DNA of 64,000 bases, taken from positions 1 through 64,000 of the forward strand of contig JBMOMX010000038.1 in NCBI GenBank assembly GCA_049323435.1, in the 5' to 3' direction. The translations under genes and the position numbers were made by a program. A model generated the notes under the pieces. That model made no database searches. It was not told the origin of the DNA and worked only from the letters and a program-made list of their open reading frames with translations. Origin of the DNA: UBA11222 sp049323435. GTDB lineage: Bacteria > Pseudomonadota > Alphaproteobacteria > UBA11222. Shown here piece by piece: positions 24,223-32,245 of the stretch; positions within the stretch are counted from its first letter, which is position 1, and every line of letters starts with the position of its first letter.

Positions 24223-25134
24223 ATGGATCAGGAAAAGGCCCCGCCCATCCCCAGAGGGGAAAGCGCCATCTGGGAAAATCATTTCCGCCTGTCCGCGGGC
24301 CCCGGCGGAAAGCGCGCCTATGAAACCATCAAGGTACGCAAATTGTCGCCCGCACTGGGCGCGGAAATCAGCGGCGTCGATCTGCGTCAGCCGCTGGGCA
24401 ATCAGACCTTTCAGGAAATTCACGACGCGCTGGTGGATAATCAGGTGATTTTCTTCCGCGATCAGGACATCAGCCTGGACCAGCACAAGGACTTTGGCCG
24501 CCGGTTCGGCACGCTGCATGTGCATCCGGTTATTCCGGGACCGGAAGGCCATCCGGAAATCCTGATGCTGCATTCCGACGAAAAGGTGCAATATTCCGCC
24601 AGCGCCTGGCATTCGGATGTGTCGTTCGAGAAAATGCCCAATCTGGGCGCGATCCTGATCGCCAAGGTGATACCGGAGGCCGGCGGCGACACCGAATTCG
24701 CCAGTATGCACGCCGCCTATGAAGGCCTGTCGGACAAGTGGCAGCAGTTTCTGTCGGGGCTGGAGGCCGAACATGCCAGCGAGCATGTGTTTGGCCGCCC
24801 CAAAAACGAAAATGACCTGCGCCCCAAATCGGTGCATCCGGTGTTGCGCACCCATCCCGTGTCGGGGCGCGCCGGAATTTTTGTGAACAGCGTGTTCACC
24901 ACCAAAATCATCGGCATGAAGCCGAAGGAAAGCGCGGCGGTGCTGGAATTTCTCTACCGCCATGTCGAGACGCCGGAATTTCATGTGCGTTTCAAATGGG
25001 AAGTGAACTCGATTGCCTTCTGGGATAATCGCAGCACGCAGCACCGCGCCATCGCCGATTATTTCCCGCAGACCCGCACCATGCAGCGCGTCACCATCAA
25101 TGGCGACGATGTGCCGCATTACCGTCCGCATTGA
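24223..25134 (+). CDS. TauD/TfdA family Fe(II)/2-oxoglutarate dioxygenase
   Basis: A 303-residue dioxygenase of the taurine / 2,4-D family. The iron-binding HxD is His130-x-Asp132 in WHSDVSF, and the distal His is His274 in TQHRAIADYF. The 2-oxoglutarate Arg is likely in QTRTMQR near residue 285. Substrates of the family include sulfonates, aryloxyacids and many others. The unusual 40-residue N-terminal tail is Pro/Gly-rich. ATG at 24223 follows GGAGG at 24212-24216. It is seven bases before an LLM monooxygenase gene, which together suggests a small catabolic operon for a sulfonate, sulfone or aminoacid-like compound. Confidence 0.9.
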   Translation: MDQEKAPPIPRGESAIWENHFRLSAGPGGKRAYETIKVRKLSPALGAEISGVDLRQPLGNQTFQEIHDALVDNQVIFFRDQDISLDQHKDFGRRFGTLHVHPVIPGPEGHPEILMLHSDEKVQYSASAWHSDVSFEKMPNLGAILIAKVIPEAGGDTEFASMHAAYEGLSDKWQQFLSGLEAEHASEHVFGRPKNENDLRPKSVHPVLRTHPVSGRAGIFVNSVFTTKIIGMKPKESAAVLEFLYRHVETPEFHVRFKWEVNSIAFWDNRSTQHRAIADYFPQTRTMQRVTINGDDVPHYRPH

Positions 25135-25140
25135 CCGGCC

Positions 25141-26469
25141 ATGAACAAGCAGATGCATCTCACCGGCTTTATGATCTATTGCCCGGCGCCGCATATGATC
25201 ATGTCCTGGGTGTATCCGCGCGAAAAAATCCGCCATCAATGGAGCGAGATCGAATATTGGGTGGAGATCGCCCAGACGCTGGAACGCGGCAAGATGGACA
25301 TGTTCTTCTTCGCCGATGGCTGGGGCGGCGGCACCAATAGCGCCAGTGTGCGCTATGCCATTCAGTTTCCTGCAAGCGACCCGGTGGTGCTGCTGCCTTA
25401 TCTGGCGGCGGTCACCAAAAAACTCGGTCTGGCGGTCACCATGTCCACCAGCATCTATCCGCCCTTTATGCTGGCGCGCAAACTTTCGACGCTCGATCAC
25501 ATCACCAAGGGGCGGATCGGCTGGAACATTGTTACTTCGGCATCGAAAAGCGAGGCGCGCAATTTCGGCATGGAAGATATTCTGCCGCATGATGAACGCT
25601 ATGACCGCGCCGATGAATTTATGGAAGTGTGCTATCAGCTCTGGCATAGCTGGGAAGATGATGCGCTGAAAATGGATATGGAGAATGGCATTTTCGCCGA
25701 TCCGGCCAAGGTGCGGAAAATCAATTTCCACGGCAAATATCACAGCGTGCAGGGGCCGCTGACCGTAACCCCGTCGCCGCAGCGCCAGCCCTATCTGTTT
25801 CAGGCAGGGCAATCGGAGCGGGGCCGCGAGTTTGCCGCCAGACATGCCGAATGCGTGTTTGCGGTGGCCAATAACACCAAACAGATGCGCTCTTTCTGTG
25901 ATGATCTTGCAGCGCGCGCCGAACGCTATGGCCGCGACCCGCGCAAGATAAAAATTATCTGGGGCGCGCAGCCGCTGGTGGCGCATTCGCATAGTGAGGC
26001 GCTGACCCGGCAGGCGGAAATCCGCGCGCGCATTCCGATTGAGGCGTCACTGGCGCTGCTGTCCGGGCATCTGAACGCCAATCTTAATGATCTGGATATT
26101 GATGCTCCCGTCACCAGCCTCGATCTGAAAGTAACCGGCATTCAGGGAATTCTGGAGGCCAATGTGAAATCCGATCCCACGATCACACTGCGCCAGATCG
26201 CGTCCAGCTATTTGTCGGGCAGTGATGACGGGCCACTGATCGGCACGCCGGATCAGGTGGCGGACCATATGGTTTATCTGCTGGAAGAAGGCGGCGGCGA
26301 CGGGTTTCAGATTACGCCGTCTTATTACGCGCCGGATTATTTCGCCGATCTGAACCAGACGCTGATCCCGGTGCTGCAAAAACGCGGTCTGTTCCGCAAG
26401 GAATATTATGGCGCAACCCTGCGCGATTATATGAACGAAGACGCGCCGGCGCGCGCCGCCGCCGAATAA
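25141..26469 (+). CDS. NtaA/SnaA/DszA-type FMN-dependent monooxygenase
   Basis: A 442-residue luciferase-like monooxygenase of the group that includes nitrilotriacetate and dibenzothiophene-sulfone monooxygenases. Typical blocks are visible: FFFADGWGGGTNS, TKGRIGWNIVTSASKSEARNFG, YLFQAGQSERGREFAARHAE and VRKINFHGKYHSVQGPL. The enzymes need FMNH2 from a separate reductase, and none is next to it. The ATG at 25141 starts seven bases after the TauD stop. It is convergent with the next gene, seven bases away. The substrate is unknown; the pairing with TauD points to C-S or C-N bond cleavage. Confidence 0.9.
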   Translation: MNKQMHLTGFMIYCPAPHMIMSWVYPREKIRHQWSEIEYWVEIAQTLERGKMDMFFFADGWGGGTNSASVRYAIQFPASDPVVLLPYLAAVTKKLGLAVTMSTSIYPPFMLARKLSTLDHITKGRIGWNIVTSASKSEARNFGMEDILPHDERYDRADEFMEVCYQLWHSWEDDALKMDMENGIFADPAKVRKINFHGKYHSVQGPLTVTPSPQRQPYLFQAGQSERGREFAARHAECVFAVANNTKQMRSFCDDLAARAERYGRDPRKIKIIWGAQPLVAHSHSEALTRQAEIRARIPIEASLALLSGHLNANLNDLDIDAPVTSLDLKVTGIQGILEANVKSDPTITLRQIASSYLSGSDDGPLIGTPDQVADHMVYLLEEGGGDGFQITPSYYAPDYFADLNQTLIPVLQKRGLFRKEYYGATLRDYMNEDAPARAAAE

Positions 26470-26475
26470 GGGTAT

Positions 26476-27618
26476 CTATTTCGGCCAGGACAGCGCGAAC
26501 AGCTGATCATAGGCAAGGCCCCAGGGCGGGCGCAGAAAGCCGAGCGCGCGCACATCCTGCGCCCAGCGGCCAAGCGGGCTGCTGCGTGAAAAGCTGGCGC
26601 CGCCCGCCACCCGGCTGAGCCGTCCAAGGCAGGTCTCGGATAGTTCGGCGATGCTGGCCTTGCCGCGCGCAGACGCCGCAAGGCCGCCTTCGCCGCGTTC
26701 CACCGCGTTCAGCATCCCCTCATAAGCCTGGCGGATCAGCCAGGCTTCGTTTTCCGCGCGCACCCATTCAACCCGTTCATAGGGGCGCATCGCATCCGCC
26801 TTCGCCGCCAGCCTGTGCCGTAAATAGGCCATCGCCTGTTCCACCACCGCCACGATCACCGCCGCAAACAGGCAGGCCCCCAATTGCGTGGCCGACGCCA
26901 CCGATTGCGCCATCGCGCCCGGCCAGGCATTGCGGATGACGGGGAAATTGTCGAAGCTGAACGCATGTGACTGGGTGGCGGACATGCCATGCCCATCCCA
27001 TTCCGCCGCCAGCGTCACCCCCGCCGATCCATCCCATTTCACGCCGCCCATTTTAAGGACAAAAATATCGGGAAGCGTTTCGCCCTCGGCAATCGCGGTG
27101 GTGAACATATAGGTGGACATGCCGGCGCCGCTGCCGAAATGTTTTTCGCCGGTCAGCAAATAATTTCCCGCCCCGTCCGGTTTTGCCACGGCGCGGGTTT
27201 TCATAATATCGCCGCCCGAACCCGGTTCCGACGTGACCGTGCCCCACCAGGCCCCACGCCTGACCGTATCAAACACCCAGTCGCATTGCGCGCGCCAGGC
27301 CGCCGCCTGTTCCGGGGGCGGATCGCCCGCCGCGTACCAGATGGCCAGCACGCAAGGATGCATCGCCGCCACCAGCGCCACAGACGGATCGCCCATGGCA
27401 ATGGCGCGGATCATTTCGGCATAGGCGCGGGTCGATGTGCGCACATCCACCCACAGACCGCCATCCTTAGCGGCCAGCCCGGTGTTCAGAAACCCCGCCT
27501 CGGCCAGCAGATCGAAATCCGCCCGGTCCAGATGCGTGCGCGCCAGCCGCGCGTCACGCTGTTCCGCAAATTTTGCGCCAATCTGTTGCAGGCGCGCGAG
27601 GATTTGATCCGCCTGCAT
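26476..27618 (-). CDS. Acyl-CoA-dehydrogenase-fold flavoprotein, DszC/monooxygenase-like
   Basis: A 380-residue protein with the acyl-CoA dehydrogenase fold. Its C-terminus, with FSRSSPLGRWAQDVRALGF, matches the flavin-dependent two-component monooxygenase branch (DszC, HpaH-like) better than true dehydrogenases, and it lacks the GTSEI/GTAQI motif that ends canonical dehydrogenases, as in the neighbouring gene. I cannot exclude an atypical dehydrogenase. Start ATG at 27618 overlaps the stop of the upstream gene by one base (TGATG), so translation is coupled; an upstream frame start at 27753 lies inside that gene and is rejected. Confidence 0.85.
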   Translation of the reverse strand: MQADQILARLQQIGAKFAEQRDARLARTHLDRADFDLLAEAGFLNTGLAAKDGGLWVDVRTSTRAYAEMIRAIAMGDPSVALVAAMHPCVLAIWYAAGDPPPEQAAAWRAQCDWVFDTVRRGAWWGTVTSEPGSGGDIMKTRAVAKPDGAGNYLLTGEKHFGSGAGMSTYMFTTAIAEGETLPDIFVLKMGGVKWDGSAGVTLAAEWDGHGMSATQSHAFSFDNFPVIRNAWPGAMAQSVASATQLGACLFAAVIVAVVEQAMAYLRHRLAAKADAMRPYERVEWVRAENEAWLIRQAYEGMLNAVERGEGGLAASARGKASIAELSETCLGRLSRVAGGASFSRSSPLGRWAQDVRALGFLRPPWGLAYDQLFALSWPK

Positions 27619-28769
27619 CACAGTGCACGCGAAATCAGCAGGCGCATGATCTCGCTGGTGCCGCCATAAATGCGCTGCACACGCGCGTCGGCGAACATGC
27701 GGGCGATGGGATATTCCATCATAAAGCCATAACCGCCAAACAGTTGCAGGCATTTATCAACGACCCGGCCATGCGTTTCGCAGGCCCAGAGTTTCGCCAC
27801 CGCGCCCTCTTCCGGGCTTAGCTCGCCGCGCACCAGCCGCATAATATATTCATCGACAAAGGTGCGCGCCACCACCGCATCGGCCTTGCAGTCGGCCAGC
27901 ACAAATTGCGTATTCTGAAAATCCAGCAGCGCCTTGCCAAACGCCTTGCGTTGTTTGACGTAATCGACGGTCACGTCAATCGCCGCCTCCATGCCCGCGA
28001 CGGAGCCCAGCGCGATGATCAGCCGTTCTCGCGGCAATTGCTGCATCAGCTGATAAAAGCCGCGCCCTTCCTCGCCGCCCAGCACATTTTCCACCGGCAC
28101 GCGCACATCATCGAAAAACAGTTCCGACGTATCCTGGGCGTGCAGGCCAACCTTGTCGAGATTGCGCCCGCGCCGGTAACCGGGCGCCTTGTCCGCCTCG
28201 ACCACCACCAGCGAGATATTTTTCGCGCCGCCCGAAACATCGCCGGTCTTGCACACCACAATAATAATATCCGCATGCTGACCATTGGTGATGAAGGTTT
28301 TCTGGCCGTTGATCACATAGTCGCCGCCCTCGCGCCGCGCCATGGTGCGCACCGATTGCAGATCGGACCCGGTGCCGGGTTCGGTCATGGCGATGGCCGC
28401 AACCAGTTCGCCGGTGGCGAGCTTCGGCAGCCAGCGTTTTTTCTGTTCCTCGGTGCCATAGGCCAGAATATAGGGGGCGCAGATGCCGCTATGCACGCCA
28501 TTGCCCCAGCCGGAAAAATGCGTCCATTGTTCCTGTTGCACGATCACCGCCTCGTGACGGAAATCGCCGCCCATGCCGCCATATTCCTCCGGGATGGTGA
28601 CGCATAACAGGCCCGCCTCGCCCGCCTTGTTCCAGAAATTGCGGTCGATCTTGCCTTCCTGATTCCAGCGCTCATTATGCGGCAAGGCTTCGCGTTCGAA
28701 AAATTTGCGCACGCTGTCTGAAAAAATTTGCAGGTCCTCATCCATCCAGGCCGATTTGCGCGCGATCAT
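27618..28769 (-). CDS. Acyl-CoA dehydrogenase
   Basis: A 383-residue canonical acyl-CoA dehydrogenase that makes the 2,3-double bond and passes electrons to ETF. Family signatures are AIAMTEPGTGSDLQ (FAD region), FITNGQHADIIIV, and the C-terminal YGGYGFMMEYPIARMFADARVQRIYGGTSEI. In the last motif Gly stands where medium- and short-chain enzymes have the catalytic Glu, so the base probably comes from another helix, as in isovaleryl- and long-chain-type enzymes. The ATG at 28769 is 18 bases after the DmdC-like gene's stop. The three dehydrogenase-fold genes appear to be one operon. Confidence 0.92.
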   Translation of the reverse strand: MIARKSAWMDEDLQIFSDSVRKFFEREALPHNERWNQEGKIDRNFWNKAGEAGLLCVTIPEEYGGMGGDFRHEAVIVQQEQWTHFSGWGNGVHSGICAPYILAYGTEEQKKRWLPKLATGELVAAIAMTEPGTGSDLQSVRTMARREGGDYVINGQKTFITNGQHADIIIVVCKTGDVSGGAKNISLVVVEADKAPGYRRGRNLDKVGLHAQDTSELFFDDVRVPVENVLGGEEGRGFYQLMQQLPRERLIIALGSVAGMEAAIDVTVDYVKQRKAFGKALLDFQNTQFVLADCKADAVVARTFVDEYIMRLVRGELSPEEGAVAKLWACETHGRVVDKCLQLFGGYGFMMEYPIARMFADARVQRIYGGTSEIMRLLISRAL

Positions 28770-28787
28770 GATATCCAGTCCTTCCAG

Positions 28788-30575
28788 TTAAAACGCATCT
28801 GCGGGAAGCGCCATCATGGCGTCCGCGCCGCTCTTTATCTTCGCCAGCATCGAGATGCTGTCGGGCATCACGCGCTGCATGAAATAGCGCGCGGTGGCGA
28901 GCTTGGCGTTGTAAAAACCCGCATCCCCCGCACCCGCCGCCAGCCCCGCATGGGCCGCGCGCGCCATGCGCAGCCACATCAACCCAAGCGCGGTCAAGGC
29001 AAACAGATGCAGATAATCGGTCGAGCCCGCCGCCAGATGATCGGGGTTTTCCATGCCCTTTTCGAGAAACCACAGCGTCGCCTGCTCCAGCCGGTCGCGG
29101 GTTTCCTTTAACGTCACGCAAAATTCCGCCAGCGCAGCTTCGCCCGCGCATTCGGCGATCTGCGCATCAACATCGGCAAAGAACGCGAACACCGCGCGCC
29201 CGCCATTCATACCGAGTTTGCGACCCACCAGATCGAGCGCCTGAATGCCATTGGCGCCTTCATAGATCATGGCGATGCGCGCATCGCGCACAAACTGCTC
29301 CATGCCCTGTTCGGCGATGTAACCATGGCCGCCATAAATCTGCTGCGCATTGACGGCGTTGGCGAAGCCCTGATCGGTGAGATAGGCCTTCACCACCGGG
29401 GTCAGCAGCGCCATATAATCATCGGCCTTTTCCGCGCCATCCGAATGGCTGCGCACAATATCGGCCTGCACGCCGATCCACATGGAAAAGGCGCGCGCGC
29501 CTTCGTTGAACGCCTTCTGGTTCATCAGCATACGGCGAATATCGGGATGCACGATCAGCGGATCGGCGGGTTTTTCGGGCGCCGCGGGGCCGGAGAGCGC
29601 GCGGCCCTGAAGGCGGTCCTTTGCATAGAGCAGGGCATTCTGATAGGCGACCTCGGACACCGCCAGCCCCTGCTGGCCGACCAGCAGCCGCGCCTCGTTC
29701 ATCATGGTGAACATGGCGCGCATTCCCTTATGTTCCTCGCCCACCAGCCAGCCCACCGCGCCATCATAATTCAGCACGCAGGTGGCGTTGCCGTGAATGC
29801 CCATTTTTTCCTCGATCGAGCCGCAACTGACGCCGTTGCGCGCGCCCAATGAGCCATCCGGGTTGAGCAGGAATTTCGGCACAATAAACAGCGATACGCC
29901 CTTGATGCCTTCCGGCCCGCCAACAATTTTCGCCAGCACCAGGTGAATGATATTTTCCGCCAGATCATGTTCGCCCGCGGAAATGAAAATCTTCTGGCCA
30001 CTGATTTTATAGCTGCCATCGGCTTGCTGTTCGGCGCGGGTGCGCATCAGGCCCAGATCGGTGCCGCTATGCGGTTCGGTCAGGTTCATGGTGCCGGTCC
30101 ATTCGCCCGAGGTGAGTTTCGGCAGATAGCGGCGTTTCAGCGCATCCGAGCCATGCCGATGCAGCGCCTCATACACGCCATGCGTCAGGCCGGGATACAT
30201 GCCAAACGCCATATTGCTGGACGTCACCATTTCATTGAACGCCATGGCCAGCACCACCGGCATACCCTGGCCGCCATATTCCGGATCGCAGGTCAGGCTG
30301 GGCCAGCCGCCCTCGACAAAGGTTTTATAGGCCGCCTTGAACCCATCGGGCGTGGTGACCGAGCCATCCGCATGGCGGGTGCAGCCCTGAAGGTCGCCCA
30401 CACGGTTGAGGGGGTGCAGCACCTGTTCGCAGATCTTTGCGCCCTCGGCCAGCACCGCCTCCAGCAGATCGGTTCCCGCCGAAGCATAGGCCGGCAGATT
30501 ACCCAGTTTTTCCAGCCCCAAAACCTCACGCAACAGAAAACTGAATTCTTTCAGTGGCGCTTGATAGACGGGCAT
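28788..30575 (-). CDS. Acyl-CoA dehydrogenase, DmdC-like long form
   Basis: A 595-residue acyl-CoA dehydrogenase with the extended C-terminus of the 3-methylmercaptopropionyl-CoA dehydrogenase (DmdC) group. Visible blocks are MNLTEPHSGTDLGLMRTRA, KIFISAGEHDLAENI and the GGHGYIAEQGMEQFVRDARIAMIYEGANGIQALD pattern (quoted in parts), with IYEGANG in the catalytic-Glu region. The group also contains dehydrogenases with other substrates, so DMSP metabolism is a possibility, not a call. The ATG at 30575 follows GGAAGCGCGCC. It is first of three genes in the unit, 21 bases after the cupin. Confidence 0.9.
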   Translation of the reverse strand: MPVYQAPLKEFSFLLREVLGLEKLGNLPAYASAGTDLLEAVLAEGAKICEQVLHPLNRVGDLQGCTRHADGSVTTPDGFKAAYKTFVEGGWPSLTCDPEYGGQGMPVVLAMAFNEMVTSSNMAFGMYPGLTHGVYEALHRHGSDALKRRYLPKLTSGEWTGTMNLTEPHSGTDLGLMRTRAEQQADGSYKISGQKIFISAGEHDLAENIIHLVLAKIVGGPEGIKGVSLFIVPKFLLNPDGSLGARNGVSCGSIEEKMGIHGNATCVLNYDGAVGWLVGEEHKGMRAMFTMMNEARLLVGQQGLAVSEVAYQNALLYAKDRLQGRALSGPAAPEKPADPLIVHPDIRRMLMNQKAFNEGARAFSMWIGVQADIVRSHSDGAEKADDYMALLTPVVKAYLTDQGFANAVNAQQIYGGHGYIAEQGMEQFVRDARIAMIYEGANGIQALDLVGRKLGMNGGRAVFAFFADVDAQIAECAGEAALAEFCVTLKETRDRLEQATLWFLEKGMENPDHLAAGSTDYLHLFALTALGLMWLRMARAAHAGLAAGAGDAGFYNAKLATARYFMQRVMPDSISMLAKIKSGADAMMALPADAF

Positions 30576-30596
30576 GGCGCGCTTCCTTTCGGGAAA

Positions 30597-31100
30597 TTAA
30601 AGCGGTTTGGCGTTCAGCATGACAGCGGCGATTTTACACACCTTGCCGGAACGGTTCGACCAGGCGTGATTGGTGCCGCGCTGGATCAGCACATCGCCCG
30701 CCTTCAGCAGGGTTTCGCCGGTTTCCATCATGGAATAAATTTCTCCCTCCAGCACGATAATGAAATCGACCGTATTGGTTTTGTGAAAGCCGGGATGCGA
30801 TTCCACCCCCTTGCCGGGTTTGGCGATGCCCTCGGGTTCGGGCGGAAATTCCGCCACACGCAGCATCAGCTGGCCGGGGCTGGGTTCCAGCGCATAATCG
30901 CCGGGGCGGCGGCTGTCCACATTGCCGCTATTATCGGCGGGCAGGCCGGTCGCCCAAAGTTCGGCCAGCGCCAGCGACCCCTGGGCGGCGAAATCTTCCA
31001 TGCCGCCGCCGCCAAACACATCGGCAATGCCGCTATCCATAAAAAATATCGAACGGCCCTGGGCGTCATGGCCGGTGACAACTCGCCGAACAGGTTTCAT
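30597..31100 (-). CDS. Cupin-domain protein
   Basis: A 167-residue cupin. The metal-binding region contains HPGFHKTNTVDFIIVLEGE, where the two His and the Glu of motif 1 are recognisable, and motif 2 is seen in IQRGTNHAWSNRSG. The N-terminus, around FFMDSGIADVFGGG, resembles cupins linked to aromatic or organic-acid breakdown. ATG at 31100 is chosen because GGAGGAACC precedes it; the longer upstream frame has no ribosome-binding site. It probably starts the operon with the three acyl-CoA-dehydrogenase genes. No function is assigned. Confidence 0.85.
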   Translation of the reverse strand: MKPVRRVVTGHDAQGRSIFFMDSGIADVFGGGGMEDFAAQGSLALAELWATGLPADNSGNVDSRRPGDYALEPSPGQLMLRVAEFPPEPEGIAKPGKGVESHPGFHKTNTVDFIIVLEGEIYSMMETGETLLKAGDVLIQRGTNHAWSNRSGKVCKIAAVMLNAKPL

Positions 31101-31195
31101 GCTGGTTCCTCCCGGGGAAAGTGGCGGCATATTGCCGCGCATCATTATCCCGATTGGATCATGCATCCCGCATTTGCGCAAGCCCCGCCTGCCAT

Positions 31196-31387
31196 TCAAG
31201 CATTTGCTATTTTATGCCTAGCCTTGCGATTGGCCTCATGCTCTGCCTCCATGGCTACGATACGCTCATTTGATAACGCCACATAAGCAATTGCGTCATC
31301 AATGGCTGCAATTGCAGACTCAGCCGATTTGTGCAGCTGGTCAATCAGCGCATCTAACTCAGCTTCATTATGGTGTCGTTTAGCCAC
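31196..31387 (-). CDS. Small coiled-coil-like protein overlapping the pyrF end
   Basis: A 63-residue predicted protein, helical and charged (Glu/Ala-rich, with LIDQLHKSAESAIAAIDDA suggesting a coiled coil). It is not recognised. The likely start is GTG at 31387, which overlaps pyrF by eight bases (GTGGCTAA: the TAA is the pyrF stop) and follows AAGGAG, so translational coupling is likely. It may be a genuine but poorly characterised small protein of alphaproteobacteria, or a chance frame; the ribosome-binding site and coupling argue for the former. Confidence 0.5.
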   Translation of the reverse strand: MAKRHHNEAELDALIDQLHKSAESAIAAIDDAIAYVALSNERIVAMEAEHEANRKARHKIANA

Positions 31388-32090
31388 CGCGCATCTCCTT
31401 GAGCACCGCCTCGGCGGCGGCGCGGCGGTCCGGGGCCTGGACAATCGGGCGGCCGACCACCAGATAATCGGCGCCCGCGGCAAGCGCGTCTTTGGGCGTC
31501 ATCACCCGTTTCTGGTCATTGGCGGCCGCACCCGCCGGGCGGATACCCGGGGTGACGATCAGCATATCGGGGCCAAGGGCGGCGCGCAGGCGCACCGCCT
31601 CCTGCGCCGAAGCGATGACGCCATCGCAGCCGCTTTCCTTTGCAAGCAAGGCGCGTTGCAAAACCAATTGCTCCACACCGCCATGATAGCCCATTTCATC
31701 CAATGCGGTGTGATCAAGACTGGTCAGCACCGTGACGCAGAGAATTTTCAGATCGCTTTGCCCGCGCCCGGCCACGGCGGCGGCCAGAATTTCCCGGTCG
31801 CCATGCACGGTAAGGAATTGCGCGCCGATGGTGGCCGCGCTCGTCACCGCATTGCGCACGGTTTCGCCAATGTCATAAAATTTGAAATCGAGAAACACCT
31901 TGTCGCCGCGCGCAATCAGTTCGCGCGCCAGATCGGCCCCGCCGAGCGGAAATAATTGCAGGCCGATTTTATAGAATCGCACCACGCCGCGCAATTCATC
32001 CGCCACGGCGTGCGCCTCGGCGATGGTGGGCACGTCGAGCGCGACGATCAACCGTTCTTCATGGGGGATATTGATATGCGATTGTTTGAT
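31380..32090 (-). CDS. pyrF: Orotidine-5'-phosphate decarboxylase PyrF
   Basis: The last step of UMP synthesis. The core is a TIM barrel with the catalytic FLDFKFYDIGETV (about residue 75-87) and the phosphate-binding GIRPAG and VVGRPIVQA. The first family strand is LIVALDVP. The start is unclear: no ATG or GTG lies between the upstream repeat and HEERLIVALDVP. The strong AGGAGGG (32095-32101), at the repeat edge, precedes an ATC codon at 32090 by four bases, giving 236 residues, a normal length. Alternatives are a TTG (Leu of HEERL), which looks too short, or a GTG at 32210 inside the repeat, adding 40 unlikely residues. Confidence 0.8.
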   Translation of the reverse strand: MKQSHINIPHEERLIVALDVPTIAEAHAVADELRGVVRFYKIGLQLFPLGGADLARELIARGDKVFLDFKFYDIGETVRNAVTSAATIGAQFLTVHGDREILAAAVAGRGQSDLKILCVTVLTSLDHTALDEMGYHGGVEQLVLQRALLAKESGCDGVIASAQEAVRLRAALGPDMLIVTPGIRPAGAAANDQKRVMTPKDALAAGADYLVVGRPIVQAPDRRAAAEAVLKEMRGG

Positions 32091-32100
32091 ACTACCCTCC

Positions 32101-32195
32101 TGACCCCCTCCCGGCCTCCCCCTTTCAGGGGGAGGAGGGCGATTGCCGCATATGCCTCCCTCCCCCTGCAAGGGGGAGGGTTGGGGTGGGGGTCC
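32101..32195 (+). repeat. C-rich paired hairpin repeat between bioB and pyrF, module order 2-1
   Basis: Module 2 (gACCCCCTCCCGG then CCTCCCCCTTTCAGGGGG) at 32101-32134 and module 1 (CCCTCCCCCTGCAAGGGGG then AGGGTTGGGGTGGGGG) at 32157-32192 are separated by about 25 bases. Outer ACCCCC and GGGGGT can pair. On the minus strand it sits directly before pyrF, and its edge contributes the AGGAGGG ribosome-binding sequence. A GTG at 32210 and a TTG inside it are in frame with pyrF. The segment between modules resembles 1-20 at the window edge. Confidence 0.65.
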
Positions 32196-32245
32196 GTTAA
32201 CAGGCTCCACCCAAATTGATTCCGTTCAGGCGTGCGCCACCCCGA

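Noticed and set aside
24106..25992. Minus-strand 628-codon open frame over the TauD-like and NtaA-type genes
   Set aside because: Antisense to two genes with catalytic motifs; the residue composition (His/Arg/Gly-rich) is typical of a shadow frame.
32090..32210. GTG at 32210 as the start of PyrF
   Set aside because: It would place 40 residues encoded by the C-rich repeat before the first conserved strand. No PyrF has such a tail, and no ribosome-binding site precedes it.
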